A stretch of DNA of 64,000 nt from Candidatus Skiveiella danica (GCA_016721925.1 JADKHE010000008.1:58059-122058); one strand, 5' to 3'; counted from the stretch's first letter, positions 50,346 to 58,985 are shown. Notes: generated from the letters alone by a model not told the origin. Numbers and translations are program-made.

Positions 50346-50870
50346 TCAAACGGCGGTCGGGCCGGGATAGCCCAGCACCGTCCAGGATTCCTTGCCGGAG
50401 AAATACGGCACCATCACGAGATCGTGCAGCCCCTGGCAGGCCTGGATGCGAAGCTCCGTGCCGGATTCCAGCATGCCTTTCAGGGCGGCCGTGGTCTCGG
50501 CCGCGGTGGCCTCTTCCCATGACGTGGACAGGCCGACCAGAAAACGACGGCCCGGCGCCGAAGCCAGCAGGCCCAGCAACTGGTCCAGTTCGGCGAGCAC
50601 ATGGGTGGGCAGGCCCACGAAGAATGCGTCGGTGCGTTGCAGTACGGCGTCAAGGGCCTGCCTCTGGGCGGCAGGGTCTGCGGGCAAGGTGCCGGCGAGC
50701 ATGGCTTGCGCGACGCGCGTCATCACCAGGCGCGCGGGCTGGCTGAGTTTGCCGTCGACGAGGCCCGGCTTCATCAGGGCCATCGTGCCGCCGGCCAGCG
50801 CCAGCACGATGGCCGAGCCGATGCCCAGCTTGAGAAACGAGCGGCGCTTGAGTGCCGGTGTTGCGTTCAT
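50346..50870 (-). CDS. Tat-exported small subunit of the GMC dehydrogenase
   Basis: Protein of 174 aa with a twin-arginine signal (KRRSFLKLGIGSAIVLALAG, hydrophobic to about residue 33). The rest is helical and resembles subunit 3 of gluconate 2-dehydrogenase-type complexes. It lies 34 bases upstream of the GMC gene on the same strand. The GMC subunit has no signal of its own and could be carried through Tat with this partner, as in known gluconate/fructose dehydrogenases. Confidence 0.75.
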   Translation of the reverse strand: MNATPALKRRSFLKLGIGSAIVLALAGGTMALMKPGLVDGKLSQPARLVMTRVAQAMLAGTLPADPAAQRQALDAVLQRTDAFFVGLPTHVLAELDQLLGLLASAPGRRFLVGLSTSWEEATAAETTAALKGMLESGTELRIQACQGLHDLVMVPYFSGKESWTVLGYPGPTAV

Positions 50871-50991
50871 GTGTTGTGCTCCTTGGAGGCGAGGCAGGCA
50901 CTGGGCGTTGTCGGCGTCTGCCCCGCCCTTTGTCTCCGGTGCGCCGCACGATACCCCAAAACGGTGGGGATTCAGCGGTTCCTCGCCTTAT

Positions 50992-51005
50992 TTGAGCCAG
51001 ATCAA
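50992..51005. promoter_or_regulatory. FNR-type box before the hemerythrin-like gene
   Basis: TTGAGCCAGATCAA, one mismatch to TTGAT-N4-ATCAA, 66 bases before the ATG at 51072. Suggests low-oxygen or NO control. Confidence 0.55.
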
Positions 51006-51071
51006 GATGCTGCAGCGCATCAATCCCACAATAGACCTCCATGTTCTTGTGTCTTTGAATGGAGCGCCTTC

Positions 51072-51623
51072 ATGTCCGCATCTGCCCCCGCAGCGTCCTC
51101 GGTTGACAAAAGCCTTTTCGTGTTTCTGGATCGGTGCCATCTGGACATCCAGCAGAAGCTCGAACAGATGATGGCGCTGGCCACAGCGCTGGAAGAGGGT
51201 GAGCTGACGCCCGCATTGCAGGCGCAGGCGCGTGCACTGACCGACTGGTTCAACGCCGAACCCCGGCAACACCACCTGGATGAAGAAAAACACGTCTTCC
51301 CTTCGCTGCTGGCCAGCAACCAGGAAGACGTCCTGCAGGCCACCCACCGGCTGATTCAGGACCATGGATGGCTCGAAGCGGACTGGTTCGAGATCGAACC
51401 CGCGCTGGAAGCGGCGGCGGATGGCAACAGCTGGTTCGATCCCAACGTGTTGCGCCAGGCGGTGGAGGTGTTCCAGCAACTGTATCTCGACCACATCGTG
51501 CTGGAGGAATCGCTGGCCTACCCGGAAGCGCGCGGGCGCATTGATCCGGCGCTGCTGGAGTCGATGGGCCGGGAAATGGCCAAACGCCGCGCGGTCCGCG
51601 ACGCCAAGGCGGCAAAAGCCTGA
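51072..51623 (+). CDS. Hemerythrin HHE-domain protein
   Basis: Protein of 183 aa with a four-helix HHE domain: LDRCHLDIQQKLEQMM, FNAEPRQHHLDEEKHVFPSL, LIQDHGWLEADWFEIEP and LYLDHIVLEESLAYPEAR give His/Glu ligands for a di-iron site. Such proteins handle O2, NO or iron-sulfur repair. The start MSASAPAASSVDKS at 51072 follows the FNR-type box at a sensible distance; the frame is open upstream but runs antisense to the Tat gene. Confidence 0.83.
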   Translation: MSASAPAASSVDKSLFVFLDRCHLDIQQKLEQMMALATALEEGELTPALQAQARALTDWFNAEPRQHHLDEEKHVFPSLLASNQEDVLQATHRLIQDHGWLEADWFEIEPALEAAADGNSWFDPNVLRQAVEVFQQLYLDHIVLEESLAYPEARGRIDPALLESMGREMAKRRAVRDAKAAKA

Positions 51624-51785
51624 CGCCTCGTTTCCGTCCTGCATCCGCGTGGCTGTGCTGGCAGGCGGTCGATTCAGTCGCGCGAGACATTCGTCGCCCT
51701 GCGGACAGATCCGGTCGCTAACATCCCACCTTGGGCAGGTGCACCGCTTGCCGTTCCCTTTTTCTACTTTTGCGGAGTTCACAGC

Positions 51786-52634
51786 ATGAGCATCACCACC
51801 GTCGGCATCATCGGCGCAGGCACCATGGGCAACGGCATCGCGCAGGCCTGCGCGGTGTCCGGCATTCAGGTCATCATGGTCGACATTTCCGAGGCCGCTG
51901 TGGGCAAGGGCCTCAGCACGGTGGCCGGCAGCCTGGAGCGGCTGCTCAAGAAGGACAAGATCAGCGCCGCCGACAAGGACGCGGCGCTGGCCCGCATCAA
52001 AGGCAGCACAAGCTACGACGACCTGAAGGCAGCCGACCTGGTGATCGAGGCCGCCACCGAGAACCACGACCTGAAGGTCAAGATCCTGAAGCAGATCGAC
52101 GCCATCGTCGCACCCGAGGTCATCATCGCGTCCAACACCTCGTCCATTTCGATCACCAAGCTGGCGGCGGTGACCAGCCGCCCCGACCGCTTCATCGGCA
52201 TGCACTTCTTCAACCCGGTGCCGATGATGGCGCTGGTGGAGATCATCCGCGGCCTGCAGACCAGCGACGCCACCCATGCCGCTGTTCAGTCCATGGCCAA
52301 GGCGCTGGGCAAGACGCCCATCACCGTGAAAAATGCACCCGGCTTTGTGGTCAACCGCATTCTGGTGCCGATGATCAACGAGGCCTTCTTCGTGCTGGCC
52401 GAAGGGCTGGCGACGCCCGAGGACATCGACGCCGGCATGAAGCTGGGCTGCAACCAGCCGATCGGGCCGCTGGCGCTGGCCGACATGGTGGGGCTGGACG
52501 TCTGCCTGGCAGTGATGGACGTCTACCTCAGCGAGTTCGGCGACAGCAAGTACCGCGCCTGCCCGCTGCTCAAGGAAATGGTGGCCGCCGGGCGCCTGGG
52601 GCGCAAGACGGGCCAGGGCGTCTACACCTATTGA
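51786..52634 (+). CDS. 3-hydroxybutyryl-CoA dehydrogenase
   Basis: NAD(P)-dependent dehydrogenase (282 aa) of the PaaH/Hbd type acting on (S)-3-hydroxyacyl-CoA. Rossmann motif VGIIGAGTMGNGIAQACA, then ASNTSSISITKLA, the catalytic His in GMHFFNPVPMMALVEI, and KNAPGFVVNRIL. Standard length. Followed by an enoyl-CoA hydratase homologue 85 bases later, suggesting joint use in fatty-acid or butyrate oxidation. Confidence 0.94.
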   Translation: MSITTVGIIGAGTMGNGIAQACAVSGIQVIMVDISEAAVGKGLSTVAGSLERLLKKDKISAADKDAALARIKGSTSYDDLKAADLVIEAATENHDLKVKILKQIDAIVAPEVIIASNTSSISITKLAAVTSRPDRFIGMHFFNPVPMMALVEIIRGLQTSDATHAAVQSMAKALGKTPITVKNAPGFVVNRILVPMINEAFFVLAEGLATPEDIDAGMKLGCNQPIGPLALADMVGLDVCLAVMDVYLSEFGDSKYRACPLLKEMVAAGRLGRKTGQGVYTY

Positions 52635-52719
52635 TCCTCGCATTCGGCCGGTGCAACGCCGGCCGGCGTGTCGCCTCGGCGAACGGCCGACGGCTGCGCA
52701 CCCGACTACCATGCGGGGC

Positions 52720-53538
52720 ATGACCACCGCCACCCCGACTCCCTCCCATCCCGAAGGCAGCATCGACTGCGAAGTCCGAGACGCCGTGCTGCTGATCGGT
52801 ATCAACCGCCCGGCCAAGCGCAACGGCTTCACGCCCAAGATGTACCGGGAGCTCGGAGAGGCCTATACCCGGCTCGACGACGACCCTGCATTGCGGGTGG
52901 GCGTTCTGCACGCCTTGGGCGACCATTTCACGGCCGGGCTCGACCTGCCCACCATCGCACCGCTGATGCAGCGCGGCGAGAAGGCGGTGCCGCTGGGTCT
53001 GGTGGACCCGGTGAATCTGGGCATGGATGGCTACCGCCGGCGCACCAAGCCGATGGTCGTGGCCGTCAAGGGCATCACCTACACCCTGGGCATCGAGCTG
53101 ATGCTGGCGGCCGACATCGTCATCGCGGCCGACAACTGCCGGTTCTCGCAGCTTGAGGTCAAGCGCGGCATCATGGCCACGGGCGGCGCGACCCTGCGCA
53201 TGGCCGAGCGCGCCGGCCTGGGCAACGCTTTGCTGCACCTGCTGACGGGAGACGAGTTCGGCAGCGCCGAGGCGCTGCGGCTGAACTTCGTGCAGAGGGT
53301 GGTGCCAGCGGGCACCGAGCTGGACGAAGCGCTGGCCATTGCCCACTCGATTGCGGCGCAGGCCCCGCTGGCCGTCGTGGCGACACGGCTGAACGCATTG
53401 AAGGCGCTCGAGCAAGGCCCGGTGGTGGCGATGCACGAGTTCATCGACACCCAGCAACGCCTGTCCCGCAGCGAGGATGCGGCAGAGGGCGTGCGCTCCT
53501 TCGTGGAGCGACGGGCCGCCCGGTTCCAGGGCCGCTGA
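52720..53538 (+). CDS. Enoyl-CoA hydratase/isomerase (crotonase) family protein
   Basis: Crotonase-fold protein of 272 aa: INRPAKRNGFTPKMYRELG, oxyanion-hole region LGDHFTAGLDLPT, and VKGITYTLGIELMLAADIV. The usual glutamate pair of true hydratases is not clearly placed (SQLEVKRGIMATGG), so a related reaction is possible. Start at 52720 or three codons earlier (52711). Confidence 0.85.
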   Translation: MTTATPTPSHPEGSIDCEVRDAVLLIGINRPAKRNGFTPKMYRELGEAYTRLDDDPALRVGVLHALGDHFTAGLDLPTIAPLMQRGEKAVPLGLVDPVNLGMDGYRRRTKPMVVAVKGITYTLGIELMLAADIVIAADNCRFSQLEVKRGIMATGGATLRMAERAGLGNALLHLLTGDEFGSAEALRLNFVQRVVPAGTELDEALAIAHSIAAQAPLAVVATRLNALKALEQGPVVAMHEFIDTQQRLSRSEDAAEGVRSFVERRAARFQGR

Positions 53539-53601
53539 GCAGCGCGCCTCGTCATCCTCGGCCTACGGCGGCTGGGTGCACGCTTGAAGAATACCCATTT
53601 A

Positions 53602-53630
53602 TATTGTGTGCAATTTAATTTTGAACAATA
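53602..53630. promoter_or_regulatory. AT-rich dyad, candidate OhrR operator
   Basis: TATTGT and ACAATA flank 17 AT-rich bases just before the ohrR start, an inverted arrangement in an otherwise GC-rich region. OhrR repressors bind AT-rich dyads of this kind and usually regulate themselves; fit is by eye. Confidence 0.45.
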
Positions 53631-53638
53631 ATTCAACC

Positions 53639-54127
53639 ATGCCTTCCGCAACCCCCTCAGCAGTCCTCCATGCCGACCAGGCCCTGCAACTGGATCACCA
53701 GCTGTGCTTTGCGCTGTATTCCACCTCCCTGGCCATGACCAAGCTTTACAAGCCACTGCTCTCGGAACTCGGCCTGACGTATCCGCAGTACCTGGCGCTG
53801 CTGGCGCTGTGGGAGCACGACGGCCTGCGGGTCTCTGACCTGGGCGCGCGCCTGTTTCTCGATTCGGGCACCCTCACGCCGCTGCTCAAGCGCATGGAAG
53901 CCGCCGCACTGGTGCGCCGCGAGCGCAGCCCCGAGGATGAGCGCAGTGTGCGCATCCACCTCACCGATGCGGGCCGCGCCCTGAAGGTCCGCGCCGCCGC
54001 GATACCGGGCTGCATCCTGCAGGCCACGCAATGCAGCCTGGGCGACGTGGTGGAGCTGACCCGGCGCGTGCAGGCCTTGCGCAACCAGATCGGCTGCCTT
54101 GCCGCGACACCCGCGAACGCAACCTGA
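53639..54127 (+). CDS. ohrR: MarR-family organic-peroxide sensor OhrR
   Basis: Winged-helix repressor of 162 aa. The reactive cysteine is in DHQLCFALYSTS (about residue 23), the position used by OhrR for peroxide sensing. DNA-binding helices follow: LGLTYPQYLALLALWEHDG, then LFLDSGTLTPLLKRMEAAALVRRERSPEDER (in part). The ohr gene follows after 54 bases, which confirms the assignment. ATG at 53639. Confidence 0.9.
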   Translation: MPSATPSAVLHADQALQLDHQLCFALYSTSLAMTKLYKPLLSELGLTYPQYLALLALWEHDGLRVSDLGARLFLDSGTLTPLLKRMEAAALVRRERSPEDERSVRIHLTDAGRALKVRAAAIPGCILQATQCSLGDVVELTRRVQALRNQIGCLAATPANAT

Positions 54128-54181
54128 CCTCCCAGTTCCCCCCAACCGCCTGAACCGGGCACTTCCTCCTGAAAGACGAGC

Positions 54182-54610
54182 ATGACCACCCCACTCACCA
54201 AAGTCCTCTACACCGCCGTTGCCACCTCCACCGGCGGACGCGACGGCAAGTCCGTCAGCTCCGACGGCCTGCTGGACGTGCGGATCGCCCCCCCGAAGGA
54301 ACTCGGCGGCCCCGGCGGCGCCACCAACCCCGAGCAGCTGTTTGCCGCCGGTTATTCGGCCTGCTTCCTCAGCGCGCTCAAGCACGTGGCCGGCATGCAG
54401 AAGATCGCCGTGCCGGCGGACGCCACGGCCACCGCATCGGTGGGCATCGGGCCGATCGCCACGGGCTTCGGCCTCAACGCACGGATGGTGGTCAGCTTGC
54501 CCGGTGTGGAGCGCGCTATTGCCCAGAAGCTGGTCGATACCGCCCACCAGGTTTGCCCGTATTCCAACGCCACGCGCGGCAATATCGACGTGGTCATCGA
54601 GCTGGCCTGA
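54182..54610 (+). CDS. ohr: Organic hydroperoxide resistance protein Ohr
   Basis: Thiol peroxidase of 142 aa reducing fatty-acid and other organic hydroperoxides. Both catalytic cysteines are in place: AAGYSACFLSALKH and HQVCPYSNATRGN; KVLYTAVATSTGGRDG is the family N-terminus. Target of the adjacent OhrR. The ATG at 54182 gives the standard length. Confidence 0.96.
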   Translation: MTTPLTKVLYTAVATSTGGRDGKSVSSDGLLDVRIAPPKELGGPGGATNPEQLFAAGYSACFLSALKHVAGMQKIAVPADATATASVGIGPIATGFGLNARMVVSLPGVERAIAQKLVDTAHQVCPYSNATRGNIDVVIELA

Positions 54611-54664
54611 AGACGCCCCCGCCTGCGCGATACGGCGCCCCTTGCGCAGGGCATGCGCGTGCAG

Positions 54665-54678
54665 TTGACATGCGTCAA
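54665..54678. promoter_or_regulatory. FNR/CRP-family-type dyad before the phosphoesterase-kinase operon
   Basis: TTGACATGCGTCAA is a perfect dyad (TTGAC-N4-GTCAA), one symmetric base away from the FNR consensus. It lies 104 bases before the ATG at 54782. Binding by an FNR or other CRP-family protein is inferred. Confidence 0.45.
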
Positions 54679-54781
54679 TGGCGGAGCCGGCCAATGGGTG
54701 CAAGCTTGCGCTCAGCTTGGCTGGCGATGATGGTCAGGCTCACCCATAACAATGCCTGACCGGCAGACCGCAGGAGACACC

Positions 54782-55534
54782 ATGAAGCTGGCTTTGCTTT
54801 CGGATATCCATGCCAACCTGCAGGCTTTCGACGCCTGCCTGGCCCACGCCCAAGCAGTGGGCGCACAACGTTACGCCTTGCTCGGCGACCTCGTCGGCTA
54901 TGGCGCCGATCCGGTGGCCGTGGTGCAACGGGTCATCCAGATGGCCGGCGAAGGCGCGATCGTGCTCAAGGGCAATCACGATGAAATGGCCGTGATGCCC
55001 GATGGCGCCAACAAGACCCTCGGCGGCAGCACCGCGGACTGGACCCATGCGCAGCTTGACGCCGAGCAGCGGGCCTATCTCGACGCCCTGCCCTTGACCC
55101 ACCGCGAGGACACCACCCTGCTGGTCCACGCCAGCGTCGATTCGCCCGGGCGCTGGCGCTACGTGGACGACGAGCGCAGCGCCGGTGCCAGCCTGGATGC
55201 CTGCGCCGACCAACCTGGCGTGCACTATGTCTTCGGTGGCCATGTGCATCAGCAGATGCTGTACTACCGTGGCACCGGGCGTGGACTCATGAAGTTCGCG
55301 CCGACGCCCGGCGTTCCGGTGCCCATGCCCCGGCATCGCCAATGGGTGGCCACCATCGGCTCCGTGGGCCAGCCGCGCGACGGCGACCCGCGGGCCATGT
55401 ACGCCGTGTTCGACATGTCTGCGGCCCAGGTCACTTTTCACCGCGTGCCCTATGACTACCAATCGGCTGCGGCCGCCATCAGGGCGGCCGGACTGCCCGA
55501 ATACTTTGCCAAACGCCTGGAGGATGGACGTTGA
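54782..55534 (+). CDS. Calcineurin-like metallophosphoesterase
   Basis: Dinuclear-metal phosphoesterase of 250 aa. Motifs in order: LLSDIHANLQAF, GDLVGYGADP, KGNHDEMAV, and GGHVHQQM. YfcE/ApaH-like small phosphoesterases fit. It overlaps the kinase gene by four bases (TTGA), so a phosphatase is translated together with a protein kinase; it may dephosphorylate a protein or nucleotide in the same pathway. ATG at 54782 with AGGAGACACC upstream. Confidence 0.88.
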   Translation: MKLALLSDIHANLQAFDACLAHAQAVGAQRYALLGDLVGYGADPVAVVQRVIQMAGEGAIVLKGNHDEMAVMPDGANKTLGGSTADWTHAQLDAEQRAYLDALPLTHREDTTLLVHASVDSPGRWRYVDDERSAGASLDACADQPGVHYVFGGHVHQQMLYYRGTGRGLMKFAPTPGVPVPMPRHRQWVATIGSVGQPRDGDPRAMYAVFDMSAAQVTFHRVPYDYQSAAAAIRAAGLPEYFAKRLEDGR

Positions 55535-56970
55535 AACTGCTGGAACCTGGAGCCGAACTGGACGGATTTGTCATTGAGGATTGCATTCACGCAGGGGGGA
55601 TGGCCCACATCTACCGTGTGCACTATGCGTCCGGACCGCGTGATCCGGGTTTTCCGCTGGCCATGAAGATCCCCCGCATGACGGCTGGGGATGGTGCCGA
55701 GAACATCGTGAGCTTCGAGGTCGAGCACCGGATCATGCAGGTCCTGACCGGCCTGCACATCCCGCGCTTCGTTGCTGCCGGTGATCTCGACAACGTCCCG
55801 TATCTGGTCATGGAGTACGTGGAGGGCCACACCCTTCAGCACTGGCTGGACCAGCCCGAACGGCCGGATACCGCCACCCTGGCCCAGCTCGGCGCCGCCA
55901 TGGCCCGGGCCGCGCACAGTCTGCACCGGCAAAACGTATGCCACCTGGATCTCAAACCAGCCAACGTGCTGATGCGAGAAAACGGCGTGGCCGTGTTTCT
56001 GGACTTCGGCCTGTCGTGCCATGCGCACTATCCCGACTTGCTGGCCGAAGAACTGCGCAAGGCGATCGGATCGCCCGCGTGGATAGCGCCCGAGCAGGTG
56101 GTCGGTGTGCGCGGTGATCCGCGCAGCGACATCTTTGCCATCGGGGTGATCCTGTATGAGCTGGCCACCGGCGAGTTGCCCTTCGGCGCGCCGCAGACAC
56201 CCGGCGGCATGCGCCAGCGCCTGTGGATGGATCCGAAACCCCCGCGCGCCCTGCGCCCCGACCTGCCCGAGTGGATGCAGGAGATCATCCTGCGCTGCCT
56301 GGAGCCCGAAGCGGCCCGGCGCTATCCGTCGGCGGCGCACCTGCTGTTCGACCTCACTCACCCCGACCAGGTCCAGGTCACCGCGCGCGGTCAGAAGACC
56401 AAGGGCACCGGATTTGGCACCCATTTCAAGCGCTGGATCAAGGCGGCTGGCATGCAGTACCAGCCCAGCCCGCTGCCTTCGCGCCAGATCGACGAGGTGC
56501 CCATCGTGATGGTTGCCGTTCCGTACAAGGACGTGACCGATGCCACGCTGTACTCGCTGCGCCAGGCGGTGGAGCGCTCGCTGGGCGTGCGCCCCGGCGC
56601 CCGGCTGGCCTGCGTGACCGTCATCTCACCCAGTGCCACCAGTTCGTCCGACAGCGAAAAGAGCGAAACCAGCGTGCACCGGCGCTACCTCACCATGCTG
56701 CGGCAGTGGGCCCAGCCCATCGACCTGCATGGCAGCCAGACCTCGTTCCACGTCATCGAATCCAGCGACGTCGCGCAGGCGATCGTGCGCTATGCCGAGG
56801 GCAACAACGTCAGCGTGATCGTGATGGGCGCGGCCACCCATGGCGTGCAGATGCAGCGTTTCCTGGCCACCGTGCCCGTCAAGGTGGCCATGGACGCGCC
56901 GTGCACCGTCATTCTGGTCAAGCAGACCCTGCCCTTCGATCAGCTTGCCCTGCCGCCGGAGACCGTCTGA
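55531..56970 (+). CDS. Serine/threonine protein kinase fused to a universal stress protein domain
   Basis: Protein of 479 aa. Residues 1-270: Hanks-type kinase with the VAIK-equivalent in LAMKIPRM, catalytic loop HLDLKPANVLM, LDFGLSC (DFG) and APEQVVGVRGDPRSDIFAIG. Residues ~320-470: UspA fold (VPIVMVAVPYKDVTDATL at its start, VIVMGAATHGVQMQRFL near its end). Start is a TTG at 55531 overlapping the phosphoesterase stop; GGAGGATGG lies upstream. No membrane segment. The Usp part may sense ATP or redox state. Confidence 0.88.
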   Translation: MKLLEPGAELDGFVIEDCIHAGGMAHIYRVHYASGPRDPGFPLAMKIPRMTAGDGAENIVSFEVEHRIMQVLTGLHIPRFVAAGDLDNVPYLVMEYVEGHTLQHWLDQPERPDTATLAQLGAAMARAAHSLHRQNVCHLDLKPANVLMRENGVAVFLDFGLSCHAHYPDLLAEELRKAIGSPAWIAPEQVVGVRGDPRSDIFAIGVILYELATGELPFGAPQTPGGMRQRLWMDPKPPRALRPDLPEWMQEIILRCLEPEAARRYPSAAHLLFDLTHPDQVQVTARGQKTKGTGFGTHFKRWIKAAGMQYQPSPLPSRQIDEVPIVMVAVPYKDVTDATLYSLRQAVERSLGVRPGARLACVTVISPSATSSSDSEKSETSVHRRYLTMLRQWAQPIDLHGSQTSFHVIESSDVAQAIVRYAEGNNVSVIVMGAATHGVQMQRFLATVPVKVAMDAPCTVILVKQTLPFDQLALPPETV

Positions 56971-56998
56971 CCCATCGGGGACGGGTGACAATCGCGGC

Positions 56999-58057
56999 AT
57001 GAACCTCTTGCCGCCCGCATCCGACGACGTCGCAGCCCGCCAGGCCCACCCCTATGCGGCGCTCACGCCCGACGTCGTGATGGATGCGTTGTCCAGCGTC
57101 GGACTGCAGGGCGACGGCCGCCTCACGGCGCTGAGTTCCTATGAGAACCGTGTCTACCAGGTTCATCTGGAAGACCCCCACGACGGGCACGGCGCCGTCG
57201 TCGCCAAGTTCTACCGGCCCGAACGCTGGAGCGAGGCACAGATCCAGGAGGAGCACGCGTTTGCCGGCGAGCTGGCCGCCGCTGAGATCCCGGTGGTTGC
57301 CCCGCTGGTGCTGGAAGGGAGCACCCTGCACCGCTTCGGCGGCTTTGCCTTCAGCGTCAGCCCCTGGCGCGGCGGTCGCGCGCCCGAGCTGGACGATTTC
57401 GAGGTGCTGGAATGGATCGGCCGGTTTCTGGCCCGCATCCACACCGTCGGCGCTGCCCACACCTTCACCGAGCGACCCGCGCTGGATGTGCAGGCATTTG
57501 CCACGGAACCGCGCGACTGGCTGCTGGCGCACGACATGATCCCGCTGGACGTCCAGGGCGCCTGGGAAAAGGCCTGCAACAAAGCTATTGAATTGATAGC
57601 TATCCATGACCCATTGACGCTGGGGACTGGCCAAAAAAGTTCAAAAATACGGCTGCACGGCGATTGCCACCCCGGCAACATCCTCTGGACGCCCACCGAC
57701 CGCCCCGGTGGCGGGCCGCACTTCGTGGACCTGGATGACGCGCGCATGGGCCCGGCGGTGCAGGACCTGTGGATGCTGCTGTCCGGCGACCGCCGCCAGC
57801 GCACCGTGCAGCTCAGCGGCCTGCTGGACGGCTACGAGCAGTTTCGAACCTTCGACCGGCGCGAACTGGCGTTGATCGAGCCCTTGCGCACCCTGCGCCT
57901 GATCCACTACAGCGCCTGGCTCGCGCGCCGCTGGAGCGACCCGATCTTCCCGGTGAATTTCCCCTGGTTTGGCAGCAGCGACTACTGGCGCGGGCAGGTC
58001 GACACCTTGCAGGAACAGATCGAGGCGATGCAGGAAGCGCCGCTGGACTGTGGCTGA
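56999..58057 (+). CDS. srkA: Stress response kinase SrkA/YihE-like, with repeat-encoded insert
   Basis: Aminoglycoside-phosphotransferase-fold protein kinase of 352 aa. N-lobe SYENRVYQVHLED and VAKFYRPERWS; catalytic HGDCHPGNILW; metal-binding FVDLDDARMGPAVQDLW. E. coli SrkA counters stress-induced death. Residues ~195-217 (KAIELIAIHDPLTLGTGQKS) are encoded by a copy of the dispersed repeat inserted in frame just before the catalytic loop, replacing the normal linker. The frame stays open, so the protein may still be made. Third gene of the phosphoesterase-kinase operon. Confidence 0.88.
   Translation: MNLLPPASDDVAARQAHPYAALTPDVVMDALSSVGLQGDGRLTALSSYENRVYQVHLEDPHDGHGAVVAKFYRPERWSEAQIQEEHAFAGELAAAEIPVVAPLVLEGSTLHRFGGFAFSVSPWRGGRAPELDDFEVLEWIGRFLARIHTVGAAHTFTERPALDVQAFATEPRDWLLAHDMIPLDVQGAWEKACNKAIELIAIHDPLTLGTGQKSSKIRLHGDCHPGNILWTPTDRPGGGPHFVDLDDARMGPAVQDLWMLLSGDRRQRTVQLSGLLDGYEQFRTFDRRELALIEPLRTLRLIHYSAWLARRWSDPIFPVNFPWFGSSDYWRGQVDTLQEQIEAMQEAPLDCG
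57583..57650 (+). repeat. Dispersed repeat, copy G, inside srkA
   Basis: AGCTATTGAATTGATAGCT (itself an inverted repeat) leads into TAGCTATCCATGACCCATT, then GACGCTGGGGACTGGCC and an A-rich end. The core matches intergenic copies, but here it is translated. The whole insert is 22-23 codons. Confidence 0.8.
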
Positions 58058-58152
58058 GCCGAGGGCAGCGGAACCGCAGCCCGTCACTGGGCGGACAGAA
58101 TCGTCCACCATCTTCGCGCCGCAACACCATGCCCCCCCCTGCCGTTCGGGCG

Positions 58153-58692
58153 TCAAAGGAGAAAGATCGGCCAGACGGCGCCATCGACGCGAACCGCCAA
58201 ACCGGAACCAACGACCTCTCGACGGCCCCCGCGTCCCCGCGCGCCGCACCCCCCGACCACGATCCGGCAAGCGCCGGGCAGGATCTGTCTCGTCCCTGCC
58301 TGATCGGAGAAATCAACGGCAAGGCTCTCACTGACGCGCCAATACACACTCGGCACCCGAAGGTTGAATCGCTTGCGTGCGGCCAGGTCGATCAAGTCAC
58401 CGAGGCGTTGCAGTTCACGCTGGCTGATCGCCAGGTCCGCCATGAATTGAACCGGCAGGTCGATCATCACTGAAAAAATGTGCCCGCGCGGATCCAAAGG
58501 CACCACCTTGAAACGGAAGGAAGCCTCGGGCAGGCCCCACTCGCCAATGACGTAACGCACCACCTGAAACGCCATCTCCCGCCGCAGCACCATGCGCTCG
58601 TCCAGGTTCATCCGCTCGGGCTGGGTTTCCGGTCCGGGAGACGTGCTCGTCTTCCCGAGCGACGCTGAACCCCTGCGCATCAGCATGGACAT
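58153..58692 (-). CDS. Conserved hypothetical protein
   Basis: Frame of 179 codons with protein-like composition, especially LDERMVLRREMAFQVVRYVI, then EASFRFKVVPLDPRGHIFSV and LQRLGDLIDLAARKRFNLRV. I recall similar small cytoplasmic proteins in Comamonadaceae but no function. The last ~45 residues (after SLAVDFSD) are Gly/Arg-rich and may be an artificial extension caused by a lost stop or frameshift. Start by the ATG triplet at 58692 is approximate. First gene of the disturbed 58-64 kb region. Confidence 0.5.
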   Translation of the reverse strand: MSMLMRRGSASLGKTSTSPGPETQPERMNLDERMVLRREMAFQVVRYVIGEWGLPEASFRFKVVPLDPRGHIFSVMIDLPVQFMADLAISQRELQRLGDLIDLAARKRFNLRVPSVYWRVSESLAVDFSDQAGTRQILPGACRIVVGGCGARGRGGRREVVGSGLAVRVDGAVWPIFLL

Positions 58693-58696
58693 CGCT

Positions 58697-58960
58697 TTAC
58701 CGCGTGAGCCTCTGGCAATGCAAGCCCGGAGACTTGCCGTCGCGCGTATCAGCCAAACGGAACCATTCAGGTTGCAAGGTGGTTTCCTTAGAAACAAAGC
58801 GCCCGTCGCGCACCAGACAATCGTCGACAGGCACACCAAATGGTAGGGGTTGCTTGCGCGGCTTGCTGTGCGCCAGCGAACAGATTGACGCCCGATGTCA
58901 CGCCAATGAGGACCTGCGTCTGGGCAGATTGGGTGAGGTTGACGAACTTCGCTAACCTCA
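58697..58960 (-). pseudogene. Possible remnant of a small exported protein
   Basis: Two overlapping frames give plausible protein: FVNLTQSAQTQVLIGVTSGV leading to LFAGAQQAAQATP (signal-like), and then in a shifted frame VPVDDCLVRDGRFVSKETTL ending GLHCQRLTR at a stop at 58697, just before the next start. One frameshift near 58845 separates them. No family recognised. Confidence 0.25.
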
Positions 58961-58985
58961 GACTGGCACGGCTGGTGGGGGGCAG

